DNA of 64,000 nt from Diphasiastrum complanatum (GCA_029204225.1 CM055113.1:18073746-18137745); one strand, 5' to 3'. Counted from the stretch's first letter, positions 31,136 through 43,274 are shown. Made by a program: numbers and translations. Notes: generated from the sequence alone by a model not told the origin.

Positions 31136-32260
31136 CGATGATCTTTGTGAGCACTACTTGGCATACCGCACAACGCGTTGACGCAAGAGAATCTCTGTCT
31201 CTTACGAATTCTAACTCATTAAGTGGTTTCGCTTACTACCGGACTTTGACATCAACTCATCTACCAATGCTTTGCAACTCTCACAGCCCTCTCTCTCGCG
31301 TTCATCCTATTTATATAAGAACAGAGAGAATGGGCTTAAGCTGATCATCAGATTACAAGAATTGGTTTAAGCACGTTCTAACGGCTTTCAGTTTGTTGTC
31401 TCCTTCGTCTGTGGAGTTCATTGTGCATCTGGTACTTCGCTTGATCTTCCCTATACTTGGGTCTTGAAGATCCGCCATATTTGCAGCCATTTGTGACTAT
31501 AATCGTTTCTCCACGTTTCTGTCGTGAAGATTCTTTGGCAAGCAACCGCAGATAGACCATAGCAGGGGTTTCTGCGGTGTTCGGGCGGTTCATCTCTTTG
31601 AGAGGAGAGAACCATTGTGAACCGTATTCGTTGACTCTACGGTGGCCTTCGGTCAGCTTTCTTCACGGACTATCTTTGTTTTGCTTCGTAGGTGACCATA
31701 AGTTCCAGCTTGGCAGTTGCCTTCGGTTTGCTTCATTGTGAGTCGTGGTCTTCGTAAGTGTTGACCTTCAGTTTGCTAAAGCATATCGCAATGGACTGTA
31801 GACCGGAGTGTTGCGGTTCGTTGAAGTGGCCTTCGTTGCCTTTGTTGCTTTGCTTTCGTGGTGGCCTTCGATTCGGTTGTGCTTCGTTGGTCTTCACTTG
31901 TAACCGTAAGGTTGACCCTTGCGGTGCGTTGCAGTTGCGATTTCGTTCGGTTTATTTCGACTTTGTAATGGACCGTATGCATGACTTTACGGTTGCCTAC
32001 GGTGCCTTAGTTAACCGTTTGCAGAACTTTACGATTGCCTATGGTGGCCTTCGTTGAAGCCATATGTAGGAGTGTTGCGATTTTTTACAGTTTTTGTCTG
32101 TTGGCAGTTTCCATGTATTTCTGCAGAGACAATCTGCTGGCCTTTTACGAGTATTTCTACAGGTAAGGCCTGTTGGCCCTTTACGTGTATTTCTGTAGGT
32201 ATTGGATCATAAGCTATAAGTGCTTTGTAGGTAGAAACATCATATTTCTTCAAGCATTAC
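31136..32260 (+). repeat. degenerate CCTTCG-rich repeat zone
   Basis: A TTATATAAGA box at 31311-31320 is followed by more than 400 bases with many variants of GTGGCCTTCGTTG and TTTACGGTTGCC. At 32090-32215, imperfect copies of a unit with GTATTTCTGCAG and TGTTGGCCTTTTAC recur about every 45 bases. There is no coding sequence. It could be the LTR and leader of copia F or a diverged satellite-like array. Confidence 0.4.
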
Positions 32261-33490
32261 TCCGTTAAAATCGATTAATTATAATGTAACTTATGAAAGT
32301 TTATAAATGAAAAATCCAAAATTTGGATTCCAGTAATTCTCTTACTGTATTTAACAAATTTTTATGTGTTGACTAAAGAATTACTTCCATTTATTACCAA
32401 TATTCATTAGTTTAATTGAAATTCACTTTAACAAGTATCTTACTAAAAGCTTTTGCGTGCTAAGCTTAATGACGGAATCGTTTAGAATGCAATAGCAAAC
32501 CTATCGATCAAAAAAGAAAAAAAAATGGATTTGAAAATCCACGAGCACAATTTAACTCAATTCATCGAGAGTAACCTCATTCCAAAGTTAAAATTGTTAA
32601 GCACACGACGGTACTTGGTAATTAAAATTTTCGTCACTAGTTACTTGCATGAGACCCCTTTCTTGAAGACTATTTATTTGCCGTTAATTCCAAATTTATG
32701 AACCTAGTTCTTAACCCTTACTACTTAGGATTAAATCCAGGCAAAAATTATTCCTTCAACGATTTCCTCGGTCAAGGTTTAATAATAATAATATCCCGGC
32801 TTTTATTAAAAATGATGAGAAAACCCATGATCATACAAGAAGATTAAAGTATTTAAAATAATACCATAGAAAGCAAAAATGAATTAAGCTACCCAATAGC
32901 TAAGTTAAAAATAAAAAATAGTGAGCTAATTGCTCAAAACCAACTGCCCTTGCCGTAAATCACTAACTAAAAACAACCATACATTGGTCAAGGTTTGAAA
33001 AATTGGCATTCTCAAACGTGGGTTTAGGTGGATTTCAAAAATCACCTTTTTGAACCAACAACAAAGTTTCTTCTCATGCAAAGGACGCAAGAAACACTAG
33101 AGGCATTACAAGCCCTCACCAAAGAGTAAGGGAGTTGATGAAGACGCAACAGCCGCCATTGCTATTTCTTGCTCCACCTATCAATCTAGCATTGCTGCCC
33201 TGCAGCAAACTGTGGCAAAATCGAGCTTCAGCTCATAGGCACCATCTGCGCCATATCCAGATACAAGCAGCTTTGGCTTCCTGTTGGTGAATGGCAACGA
33301 GCAATAGGAGGTGTTGGATCGAGCTCCAGACAGCGGCATCCCTCAAAACTAATGGCTTCAGCATCCCAACGCTCTTCCAGCAAATCAAAAAGCCACCTAA
33401 CTTGCTGTTTCGTCCCTAAGGATTCTGTGACAAGTTCCCCAGCGTCAGAGATTCTGACTTCTGAAATTCAGAAACCATCATTCCATTCAT
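32261..33490. other. AT-rich spacer, no gene
   Basis: No plausible frame or RNA gene. There is a short TAATAATAATAAT tract near 32780. Nothing else is recognised. Confidence 0.5.
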
Positions 33491-33493
33491 AAA

Positions 33494-33575
33494 TATTCCT
33501 ATGGTCAGAAACCAGTGGAGGTAGAGCGTCAGTCTTGTAAACTGAAGGTCCAGAGTTCAATCCTCTGTGGAAGCA
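33494..33575 (+). tRNA. tRNA-Thr(UGU)-like sequence, probable pseudogene
   Basis: The 3' two-thirds is a good tRNA: anticodon arm TCAGT-CTTGTAA-ACTGA with anticodon TGT, variable AGGTC, T arm CAGAG-TTCAATC-CTCTG, and 3' acceptor strand TGGAAGC. The 5' part is damaged: the acceptor partner survives only as TTCC, and the D arm appears to carry an insertion (CAGAAACCAGTGGAGGTAGAGC in place of a compact CAGTGGTAGAGC). It is therefore probably not functional, or it is the head of a tRNA-derived repeat. Confidence 0.6.
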
Positions 33576-34332
33576 CAAAAAAATAAACAGGTTGCTAACT
33601 TTCTTCTACCCGTTGTGAACGGGTTGCCCTCCCAATTGCATGGCTTAACAAAAACTTCCATTCAGATCTATCTCTATGCTTTCTCCATAGTGCTACAAAT
33701 TCACAGGTTCACAGCACAAAAAAAAGAAGATCAGGAATTGCTTTTAGCAGGCGAATGATTCTTCTGTGGAAGTCTCCACTCAGTCTTAGCTTACTTTCAA
33801 GTCAACATTTGAATAACTGCAATTTCAATCAATGTCCCTCCACATGCAGGTACACAGGAGGATTTGGGTATAGAGAAACTTCTAATCCTCTGGAATCATG
33901 CTTCTACTTGCATACAGTTCATTATATTCACAAAAAATTGAGTTTGCAATCAAGTTTTCAATGAAGCAAGAAAACATGATTCAGAACATTATGGGGTCAT
34001 GCATGTTATCATAATGCTTAACAAGCAGAATTAAGCTGTGTGACAAGCAACATAATCTACACATGCAGATCATTCTATATCCTATGAAAGCCTCCCCAAG
34101 AAAAACAGAAAATTATCAATGAATTCACACCAATTCTCAGCATCTTTGGAAAAAATGTTGAAAATCAATCTACCACATATTTTTTGATAAGTATGCCAAC
34201 AAACATGAATTAGTGAACCCATCTTCAACTTCTCTTGAGTAATCAACACTCCAATCCGGGACATGAATCCACGTGCTTCCGACTTGATGCAAAGCTTGTC
34301 TCCAATCCTATCCAAGACTGCATCTTAGCCGG
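33576..34332. other. probable retroelement interior, unrecognised
   Basis: By the minus-strand primer site at 34333 this should be the leader or gag side of an LTR element. A 77-codon minus frame (34082-34315) starting M-D-R-I-G-D-K-L-C lies directly below the site but matches no gag I know. Confidence 0.3.
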
Positions 34333-34344
34333 GCTCTGATACCA
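34333..34344 (-). other. LTR-element primer binding site
   Basis: The minus strand reads TGGTATCAGAGC. TGTAACCTAG, a candidate LTR end, begins two bases beyond at 34346. The LTR body runs right with no second end identified. Confidence 0.75.
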
Positions 34345-35249
34345 ATGTAACCTAGATCAATCCTGGATCTAGCCCTTGAGCCATGCCATGTGAATGCTTG
34401 AGGAGAAGATAGCAATTGGTAACATGAACCAAAAGTTGTCGACGGGTGAATCTCTACCCCAATATTTAGAAAGTAGATTCATGTGCATGACCTCATGCAA
34501 TCCTCATGCAACCCAACTATGAATAGATCACAGCTCTCATGCGGTCCACATGCATACAACAGTCACATATTGCACTACTCCATATGTCTCATTAAAGAGT
34601 GTCTGGGTCCTCTCAAGGTCATTAGTCACGAATTGGCCTTGACATGAAATTAAATCTCACCAACAATCTCGAATATCGAAGCGCCGGTCCACCATATTAG
34701 GACTATTCCATGTCCTTAGCTGAATATGGGCGTAACAACTACAATTCAGATGCCAGTGGGTGGAATATCCCCAAAGAGACACAAAGTCATAGTTCTAGAG
34801 AGTTTCTAAGAAGAAAATATTTTTGAAGAAGAAGAGCTCTCAACTCTTAGCAGTACCATTAGGTCAAGCTAGCACTTCAACATTAGTCTTTATTGATTCT
34901 CAAAGTTTTCTAGGGCTACATCAACACTAAGGACAAATGATAAAAAGATGATGGAAAACAAGATAGTTGTGGAACTCCAAATACCAACTTTGGGCAAGAA
35001 AAATACTTTGATGGCCCAAAAAATTAACAAAGCTCAATAAATAACATTTAATATCAACATAACATGGGGATTAATTAGCAAACGCACAATTGTAGCAGAT
35101 TTAAGCACATGAAGAAGCATTGTAGAAATGTGTTTCCTAGTTGCAAAACTATATACAAAGTACGTAGTATTGATTCACAGAGAATAAGGACGTTGAATGG
35201 ATTTTTTCAATCCTCAAGAGTGATTGATTGCATGGTCAGATCTATCTCC

Positions 35250-35843
35250 TTGATAATCTACCTCCAATGGGTTGAGATAGAGTCACAATCTTGATCAATA
35301 GTAGCAAGAGCAATCAAAAGAGAGTAAAAATAGACAAAGGAGACCACGTGTGAAGTATAGTCCCCTGTACAGCCCGTTAGCAGAGTTTAATGTTCACAAA
35401 TATTTGATTGCAAAATGATCACTCAAAAACAAGTTACAAGGGAGAAAACCCAAGACTCGCTTTTGGACTCCAAAATCATGATTGTCACACTAAGCTCCTC
35501 AATGAGCAAGTACATCAAAGTCATCATTGGGGCTGGTTGAGCAGTTGTGGCTCATGTTCAAGTGGCATGTCATCAATAGATCTACCTACTCATCTCTAAT
35601 TTACCTAATCATTAGGTATGCAAAAAACAAGGGTTAGTAGTTCACCACTCTAATTTCCTTGATTTTAGGAGTAGGGCCCTAGATTATAAAAATCTTGACC
35701 AAATGACCTACCTAACACCTATGGTTTAGATCTAAACTTACCTAGGCCTATTCTTCACACATGGAAACTGCCTCCACACATGTGGGATCTACTATGCACA
35801 AGATTCACATGGTTAATCAAGTTAGAATTGTCCAATTTTAATA
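35250..35843 (-). repeat. 3' LTR of copia C, left limit approximate
   Basis: The minus strand begins TATTAAAATTGGACAATTC after the purine tract GAGGAGG (35844-35850), resembling the copia B LTR start. It contains CACACATGTGGGA palindrome variants. The other end was not found and merges with the LTR that begins at 34346. Confidence 0.6.
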
Positions 35844-35854
35844 CCTCCTCAAAA

Positions 35855-36710
35855 CTACCTTGATAAAACTATGATATAGTTATCCATAACTCCAAGGGCT
35901 GATCTTAGCTTGATAAATGAATCCTTAGACAAGGATTTGGTGAGGATATTCACTATGCAATCTGATAATGACACATGTTGGAGTTGGATCTCTTTAGCTT
36001 GCACATTCTCCCTCACAATGATGAGCAATCTTGATGTGCTTGCTCCTTGCATGGAATGTAGGATTGGTTGCAAGTTGTTGGGATGACTGGGTGTCACAAA
36101 AAATGATTGGTACCTCCTCATCCTCCATCACTTAAAGCTCCAATAACAACCTCTTGAGCTAGAAAACCTGCTTTGTTGTGGAGGTCAAAGCTTTCTACTA
36201 GGATTCTACTGGTGATAGTGAGATTGTATTCGTACCTAATATGCAAGTTACATCTCTAATCCTAGCCTTACATTGTCCCCAATGGTCAAGACGAAAAAAA
36301 GATAAATGTAGCCAATATAATGTAATAACTTGTGCAACATTCCAAAGAGGTAACTTGAGACTGAAGTTTGCACAATGTTAAAAAACCACCCCATCACATA
36401 AGAATGTTGCAAATGTACTTATGAAAATTTGATCTACTTTCTAACTTGCAAAATCAAAATTTGAGATAGCTCTCAAGTCAATGTTAGCACCTCTATAAAG
36501 TATGCCAAAATTCTTGGTGGCTGAGGCATACCTTAGCACCTTTTTGGCCATTTTCCAATGTAGAATGAGAGGATCGTGCATAAATTGGCTCAATTTACCT
36601 ATGTTATAGCTAATATTAGGCCTAGATATAGTTAGATAGATCAAGGAGGCTATACACTTTCTATTAAAAATGTCACTTCCAACTTGATGAGGCTTGGTTA
36701 ATCTTGAGAT
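35855..36710 (-). pseudogene. copia C RNase H and RT C-end
   Basis: Minus-strand pieces: R-K-C-I-A-S-L-I-Y-L-T-I-S-R-P-N-I-S-Y, L-H-W-K-M-A-K-K-V-L-R-Y, I-L-Y-R-G-A-N-I-D (36441-36700), then a badly broken middle, and finally V-R-E-N-V-Q-A-K-E-I-Q-L-Q-H-V, I-V-N-I-L-T-K-S-L-S-K (35855-36121), the usual RNase H end. Many stops. It is cut at about 36710 by an LTR-like block. Confidence 0.8.
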
Positions 36711-36714
36711 AATT

Positions 36715-37635
36715 GATCTTGATAGGATCTCACACGTGTGGAGTCTGTTCCCACGTGTGAAAGGATGTACATAACTTACTTTTATAATGTTAGATTGATT
36801 TTAGTTAGATCTACAGTGTGAAATTGACTTTTGACTAGAATCTAGAAAAAAGTCATTTTGGTCAAACTTTATGTAAATAGATTGCACTTCCATGTGAATG
36901 AGTTACTACTCACACATGTCAAGATGCCATTCATACATGTGGATAAGATTGTAGATGATAAGATTGAGAGATTTCATTAGATCCTATTTTATAGGATAAT
37001 TGTAGAAGACTAGTTTTTTTGTTTCTAGCTAATGAGAATAGTCAACTCTGGGAAATGAGCATATATGGCTCCCATTGGTGGATCTAGATGATTAGGCACT
37101 CTTCACACGTGTGAAGGCTTGCTGGATAGTACACAGCTCATGGATGTACTTGATCTATAAAGGGATCAACCAAATCAATGAGAAGTTGATGTGACATTGG
37201 CAATTTCTAGTTTTCCTTGTAATTTCCACATTTATCTTGAGCTTTTATGATTGGAAGACTTTAGTATGCAAATGTACTTTACTCTCTGTCTATAGTCCGT
37301 ACTGGTATTGTCCTCCACACGTGTGAGGCCGCTCTCATGGACATACTTGTCTTATAAAGGGATCAACCAAATCAATGAGAAGTTGATGTGACATTGGCAA
37401 TTTCTAGCTTTCCTTGTAATTTCTATGTTTGTCTTGAGTTTTTATGATTGGAATACTTTATATGCAAATGTACTTCACTCTCTATTTACAATCCGTACTG
37501 GTACTGTCCTCCACACGTGTGAGACCACTCTTCATAGTTTTTAATCATTTGATCCATTGCTCTTGCTAAAATCATAGTGTAATGCATCTAGATCAATATC
37601 TGACACATAGAACTTGATAGATCATTGGATTAAGC
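36715..37635 (+). repeat. LTR-like block with duplicated promoter
   Basis: It lies between two unrelated breaks in minus-strand copia RNase H sequences and contains five CACACGTGTG palindromes and two CTATAAAGG-type boxes (about 37155 and 37352). The composition is that of the other LTRs here. No primer site or terminal repeat was found, so solo LTR status is inferred. Confidence 0.5.
37138..37531 (+). repeat. 197-bp tandem duplication with TATA box
   Basis: CTCATGGA at about 37137 and 37335 begin two copies of about 197 bases that share TATAAAGGGATCAACC, GAGAAGTTGATGTGACATTG and CCGTACTGGTA-TGTCCTCC. They differ by roughly a dozen changes. Each has its own TATA-like box. Confidence 0.85.
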
Positions 37636-37639
37636 AATC

Positions 37640-38140
37640 AATTACTCTTTTTCTTACTACTCCATGAAATTGCACATAATCATAATGAGAGCATGTAGTC
37701 AGTTGTTGATCATCTTTGTTGGTAGCCCAATTTGCATCGACATAGCCTTGTCATTTTATCTCATTGTTGTCATTATATTCCATGCCAAAGTCATAACTAC
37801 CTATTATGTGGCAAAGTATACTTTTTGTCGTCTTCTAGTGAACTTCTCTAAGTTCATTCATGAATCGATTGATGACTTTGGTTGCATAAGCTATATTTGG
37901 TCATGATGTTGTTAAGAAGATAAGGTTGCCTACAAGTTGTCGATACAAAGTTGCATTCACCAAAAGATAAGCATCAAGCTTGGCCAAATTTTCACTTGAG
38001 TCAATGAGAGTTTATGTCAGCTTGCACTCTTGCATGTTGAACTTCTTGAGTATCTCTTGAGCATATTTTGCTTGAGAAATGAAAATATAGCTCCTTTGCC
38101 TCCATATTTTGAGGCCTAAATGAGCAAACCAAGGTCAGTC
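37640..38140 (-). pseudogene. copia G RNase H remnant
   Basis: The minus strand reads E-M-T-D-L-G-L-L next to the solo LTR, then after frame changes R-Q-L-V-G-N-L, V-I-N-R-F-M, Y-D-F-G-M-E-Y, G-Y-V-D-A-N-W-A-T-N-K-D-D and W-S-S-K-K. Heavily mutated. It is the downstream half of the RT/RNase H at 38907-39560, split by the solo LTR. Confidence 0.75.
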
Positions 38141-38145
38141 ATTTC

Positions 38146-38901
38146 TGTGAAAAATCGTCAAAATCTATCTTGGTTATTTTGTGTTTCTAGTTTGTGAGGA
38201 AAAATCACATGAGTGGAGCATGTTCTCACATGTAGAAAAAGTCAAAAATAGTTTATGATGTTGACTTTAGGGGTTTCCTAAGTTTTGATGTCAAGCATTT
38301 TGGTGAAGAGTTGGCATAGATGACAAATTGATCAAATCCACATGTAATGCCTCTATTGAGCCAAAGTAGTGTAAGAGGTGAAACTCGAGCTAGTTAGGCT
38401 TGTGACACTTGTTTAGATGTAATTTGATGAGTGATCAAGTCAAAGTGTTGGCTGTGGTCAAAGGATCCAATCAAAATAGAGATATCCTTATGAAGGGTCC
38501 AATAGAATTGCAAGATGGATGCATCACTCATCCAATAGCATTTGAGAGGCTAGGATTAGGGGTCCCATGAGTTTTATATGTACTCCTCTTTCCAATCATG
38601 ATCTAAGTTGAGTTTTTGAGTCAAATTTGAGAATTGTGGATTTTGCTTGTATTACACTCTTTCTCTCTACCCGAGACCAAAAGTGGTATATTCTCTCTCT
38701 ACCCGAGGAGAGGAGCTTGGCTTTACTTAGTTTTTTCATGAATCACTTTCCCACCTGTGAAAGTACTTTGCTTATCTATCTTTGCCTCTATGTCTTAGAT
38801 TTTTTATCTAGATTTTGGATTTCAATCTAGGATTGATCTAAAAGTGCACAAGCTTGCTTAGGAGATAACATCAGGCATTCCCACACATGTGAAATTTCAC
38901 A
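38146..38901 (+). mobile_element. solo LTR with 5-bp target duplication
   Basis: 756 bases from TGTGAAA to TTTCACA (perfect 7-base inverted ends), flanked on both sides by ATTTC (38141-38145 and 38902-38906). It interrupts minus-strand copia G exactly between K-M-F-E and E-M-T-D-L-G of RT. It is homologous over most of its length to the copia A LTR (5255-5914). It arose by LTR-LTR recombination of a full element. Confidence 0.9.
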
Positions 38902-38906
38902 ATTTC

Positions 38907-39560
38907 AAACATTTTGGTTAGACCTACCTCGAGATCATCCATTTTTGCTAGATTAGAGTATGTAATTATAAGATCATCAACATGAAAAATATTATTGATA
39001 GCTTCACCATCTTTCTTCATGTAATGTGTGGGTTTAGATTTGGTATTTTAGCTTGCTTAAATATTGTTTATGTGGCCATACCTTGCTTTGGGAGTTTGTT
39101 TGAGTCGCTAGAGCACCTTTCTTAGTTTGCGTACATAAAGGTCCTTGCCTCCAGCAACAAATCCTTGTGGTTGTTGCATGTCAACTTCTTTCTCAAAATA
39201 TTCATTTGAAAATGCAATTTTCACATTCAGTTGTTGGAGGTTTCAATTGCAATAAGACACTATTGCCAAAACAAGTCGGATTGAGGGCACTTTTGCTATG
39301 GGAGAGAAAGTCTCTTCATAATCCATACCTTTTTTTTTTTATGCATATCCTTTTGCAAACAAATCCTGCTTTGTGTTTGTCAATGATTCTATTGGCTTTG
39401 AACTTGGTTTTGTAAATTTGTTTGCAACCAATGGGTGTCTTTCCTTATGGTAACTTCACTAGCTCCCAAGTGTTATTTTCCTGAAGTGAGTTTAGTTCCT
39501 CTTGCATTGCTTGTTGCCAAGCTTCTTCTTTGCTAGTTTTTGAAAAATTGAGGTTCTTGG
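38907..39560 (-). pseudogene. copia G reverse transcriptase remnant
   Basis: The minus strand shows A-K-S-A-L-N-P-T-C-F-G-N-S, E-C-E-N-C-I-F-K, a Gln/Pro patch, then H-V-D-D-L-I-I-T in the YVDD position, followed by K-M-F-E at the solo LTR. Multiple stops and frameshifts. The first active-site residue is His rather than Tyr. Confidence 0.75.
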
Positions 39561-40320
39561 TTGTCATCAATGCAAAATTGGTGTCATGCCTTGGCTAACT
39601 TGGTCTAAATCTTCTTGGTCATCACTGGAAGCTAGATTAGCCTTCTTCAACATTGTTGGCACTTGGTGGGTCCCACAATGAAAGTGTATTAGCCCAACCC
39701 AATGAGCATAATCATTAGATCTGTATAACTTGTAAACTAGGAATAAAAAGACTTGAGGCATTAGCTTAGAATAAAATAATGTTGAGGCCCCAAAGTCAAG
39801 TTAGTTAATTTCTAAGTTTAGACAGAATTACATGTACATGTGAGGGCCCTTCTCACTCTAAAATAAACTCATATGAATCATGTGGAGGGGACTCTTCTAA
39901 ATTAGAACCTGTAGAATTTAAATGAAGGGCTTGGATTAAAATCCTTTTTCATTTAGAGATAACCAATTAAAGACAAGGGATAGGGCCTTCTCCAAAAATC
40001 AAACCTCTTGTACTCATTTGCCATGGTCAAACAAGAGGAGGAGACTTAGTCTGTTTGTGACCTAAACGTTCTCTCTCTCTCTCTCTCTCTATGCTTTTCA
40101 TTTGTTCATGCTTTCTAGTTTATTGCTTTTGTTTTTTTCTTGAACTCTTAAGAGAGTGAGAGAGGGGAAGGTACAAGAGGCCTCCCTTGACTCATCTTGT
40201 TTTGGTAGATAGGTTGTGGTTAGTTAGGAGTGGGTTAATTAGGTGAGAAGGGTTTTGGTAGTTAGGTTGTGGTTAGTTAGGAGTGGGTTAATTAGGTGAG
40301 AAGGGTAGAAAGCCACAAAG
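39561..40320. repeat. non-coding insertion with CT tract and 53-bp duplication
   Basis: A block foreign to copia G separates RT from the upstream linker. It holds a CT microsatellite (40070-40091) and two copies of a 53-base unit starting TTTTGGTAG (40200-40252, 40253-40305). Possible LTR or intron-like debris. No coding sequence. Confidence 0.5.
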
Positions 40321-41355
40321 ATAAGCTATCTTCGTGAGGGAAAATGCTATTCCCTTGGCAACAAAATCCCCATTTGACAGGTACTCTAAAACCACAACAT
40401 GCTTCTTTCAAGGTCTCAATGGCCCATCTTGGGACTTTCTTTGAGATGATGATGGTGGCATCCATGTGTCCCATGAAAATGAGATGGTCTTCCTTTTCCT
40501 TGATTTTTCTTCATCTTCATGTTGTTCTTGTACTGCCTGGAGTTTCTTGTTTTCTCCTTATACATTAAGACCTCATTGATAGGTATCAAAGTTTTGTTTT
40601 CAACTTCTTTGTCTTCTTGCTAATTCTTGAAACACAAAGAGTCATCTTTGCCAAATATGACATATGTTGATGTGATGGATTTGTTGGCATCAAAAACAAG
40701 TAAGCAATATGCCTTTGGATTGGTCATGATATCCTAAGAATATATGTTCCTTGGATTTAGAATAAGGTTTATGCCCCTTTTCATCTCCAATATGGCCATA
40801 AGCAACTTAGGTTTTGGGATGGGACACACTTGTCTTTATGCTTGAAAATATTTCTTTTGGAGTTATTCCTTCCATGGTCTTTGTTGGGTTTTTATTAAGC
40901 AAATTGTCGGAGAGAATTTTGGCTTTAAAAATTGTCGGAGAGAATTTTGGCTTTAAGCGTGCTCATTACACATTCAACAATCATTCAATTCTTTCTTTGG
41001 CCACTCATTTTGCTATGAAATGCATGGCGTTGCAAAGTGCCTTCTTATTGGTTCAAGCATGCTCGTTGCACATTCAAAAATATTCAATTCTTTCTTTGAG
41101 CCACTCATTTTGTTGTGAAGAATATGGTGTTGCCTTTGTATGCCATGGTAGTCACAAAACTTCTGGATTTTATTTGATATGAATTCCACTCCTTGATTTA
41201 ATCTTGTACACTTGATTTTTTTTGTTGACTTGATTTTCTACCTCAACTTTATATGGCTTGAAATTAAAAAAAAAGCTTGGCCTTTTTCTTTTTGGAAATA
41301 GACCCATACCTTTCTTGATTAGTCATCAACAATAAGTGCCCCAAGACAAAGATTT
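40321..41355 (-). pseudogene. copia G integrase core and linker
   Basis: Strongly decayed minus-strand integrase: F-I-S-N-K near 41165, F-E-C-A-T-S-M-L in the catalytic region, and later H-I-A-C-L-F-L-M. Two internal tandem duplications disturb it: a 28-base unit (AAATTGTCGGAGAGAATTTT) repeated near 40900-40955, and a roughly 105-base unit near 40965-41110 that duplicates the E-R-K-N-type segment. Confidence 0.6.
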
Positions 41356-42320
41356 TCAAAAGGACATGTGTATCAAGCAAAAGAACCATTGGAGCTTATG
41401 CGTATGGTTCTCTTGGTAAGCTCCAAAAGAAAGAATCAATATAATATAAAGTGCGTCCAAGAGATCTCGTTTGTGTAGGATCTCATAGATCCATATGGAT
41501 AAACTCCAATGGTTATGCATGTGGAGGTTACACACTCCTCCCTTTGGAATTTTTTGTTTGTGTTGTTTGCCAAATACACAAGCTTCACATAATTTGGGAT
41601 GGAATTGCAAATTTGGTAGGCCATGTACCATATTGTGTCTTTTGAGGCCTTGAAGACTTTGATAATGCCACAATCTTTCCTAAGAGGTGTGAGAGAATAT
41701 TTGCTTGCTATGTTTCTTTATTTGTACAATTCCTCGTCCTTTGACCTCATGAGTACAATTATCACCAATGCAAACTTTTTGTCCATTTGGAATGTCATAT
41801 AGTCTAATAAGCCACTCTTTATTAGGAGTCATATGTGGCAAAATTCTTGAATCAATATACCATTTTGAAATAGGCTTTTGATCATTATAAGGGTGATGGA
41901 TAAGAGAACATCTTCTTGTGGTGCTTTTTGCCCATAATGTGAGGATGGTCTCCTAACTCCTTTTGTCTTCTTGAGAGGTGATTCCTCGTCTTGCTTTCAA
42001 AGGCAAAGTTTCCAAACTTGCCACAATAGTTAGCAGCTCCTTGTCTTTTTTGTGTGCTTGAAAATTGCTGAGCATTTGAGTATTTTCCTCATCCTCTATG
42101 TAAAGTTTGCCATCTTTGGCACAATAGAATATTATTTGCTAAAATTTTGCAAGTGTTTGCTTCTTTGGTCTGCACGACCAACTTTTTGTTAGTAGCAAAA
42201 GCATGCTCTTATGATTTGTCTTTCAAGGAGAAAGATTGCCTTCTAAGTTCTTCATCCAAAAGCATTCCATTCAATTCCTTAAATGTATTTTTGTCAAAAT
42301 ATTTGCATGCACCTTCCATA
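41356..42320 (-). pseudogene. copia G gag end, protease, HHCC finger
   Basis: The minus strand reads a gag end with a degraded knuckle (Y-C-G-K-F-G-N-F-A-F-E), then protease W-Y-I-D-S-R-I-L-P-H-M-T (DSGA mutated to DSRI), Y-D-I-P-N-G-Q-K-V, then L-W-H-Y-Q-S-L-Q-G-L-K-R, H-G-L-P-N-L-Q-F and C-E-A-C-V-F-G-K-Q-H-K-Q of integrase. This fixes the orientation of copia G from 42.3 down to 37.6 kb. No gag N-part, primer site or 5' LTR is seen. Confidence 0.75.
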
Positions 42321-43026
42321 TGATGGAAGGTGCATGTAAAAGAGAATTTACAACCATAAAAAGAGAATTTACAACAAAAAAAAAAGCTTTCTAAAAAAAA
42401 GTAAAAAATGTTTTCTCGTCGAGGAAGGTCCACCCCTAGTCGTTTCGCCATGGGAAGGCCCTTTCCATGCTAAATGGCCTCGAATGACAACCTCCACATC
42501 CTCTCGTTCATCCTCATAGTGATGCTTCTTCAAGTACTTTGTTCATCAAGCTTTTTGTTTCATAGAGGTTGCAGAGTTTTTCTCAACTATTTGTGGATCT
42601 TGAGCCCCACATACTTGCCTTGCAAGCGAATCTCCTAAAGCATAAAAGCATGAGCAAATGGTGGCATATGCCTTTCCTTATACTTAGACGCAACTATGGT
42701 GTAAAGAACCAAACACGTTCCATTCACGTCACTTGTGCATCCTAGAGGCACGTGGATTTGGGCTCAAATCCATGAACAAAAGTCACAATAGCTTCCTTTC
42801 CTGGAATTTCATCTCCATGCACCATTTCCGTAGGCCAAAGTTTTTTCCTTTTCTTCACAATACATAATGCCAGGTGCTCTGGTTTCCTTTGTATTCCAAA
42901 AATACCTTCAGTGGCAAAATATGCACCTGGATTTCTCTCTCCATCATCTCAAAACATTATGTTCTCTCTATGAAAAGTGGCATTCTCTCTTCAAAACTGA
43001 GATTCTCTCTTCTCGCACTAGCTCAT
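42321..43026. other. no gene recognised
   Basis: Only short chance frames. A GACAACC/CTCTTCTC-rich stretch leads into the copia D LTR. Confidence 0.4.
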
Positions 43027-43274
43027 AGTTAAAATAGCAATGATCGACTTATACAGTGCTTTCTTATTTCGACGGCACCACGTGTGCTTAGTTCTAGAGT
43101 TATCGGGCCATCTTTCTTTTACGAGCCCTTTGAGTGCCTTTAAGCAACTTATCTTTGTACTTACTTATTAGCTGAATATACAGTTTGAGGTGAGTAATTT
43201 TGGGTTCTTGTTGCACTTGACGTTGTGCTGTGGTGATTGATCCGGTCGGGTGTTTAAACTGTGTTTTCTTAACT
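43027..43274 (+). repeat. 5' LTR of copia D
   Basis: 248 bases with inverted ends AGTTAA / TTAACT instead of the usual TG...CA. Contains CACCACGTGTG. Followed at once by TGGTATCAGAGC. Confidence 0.9.
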
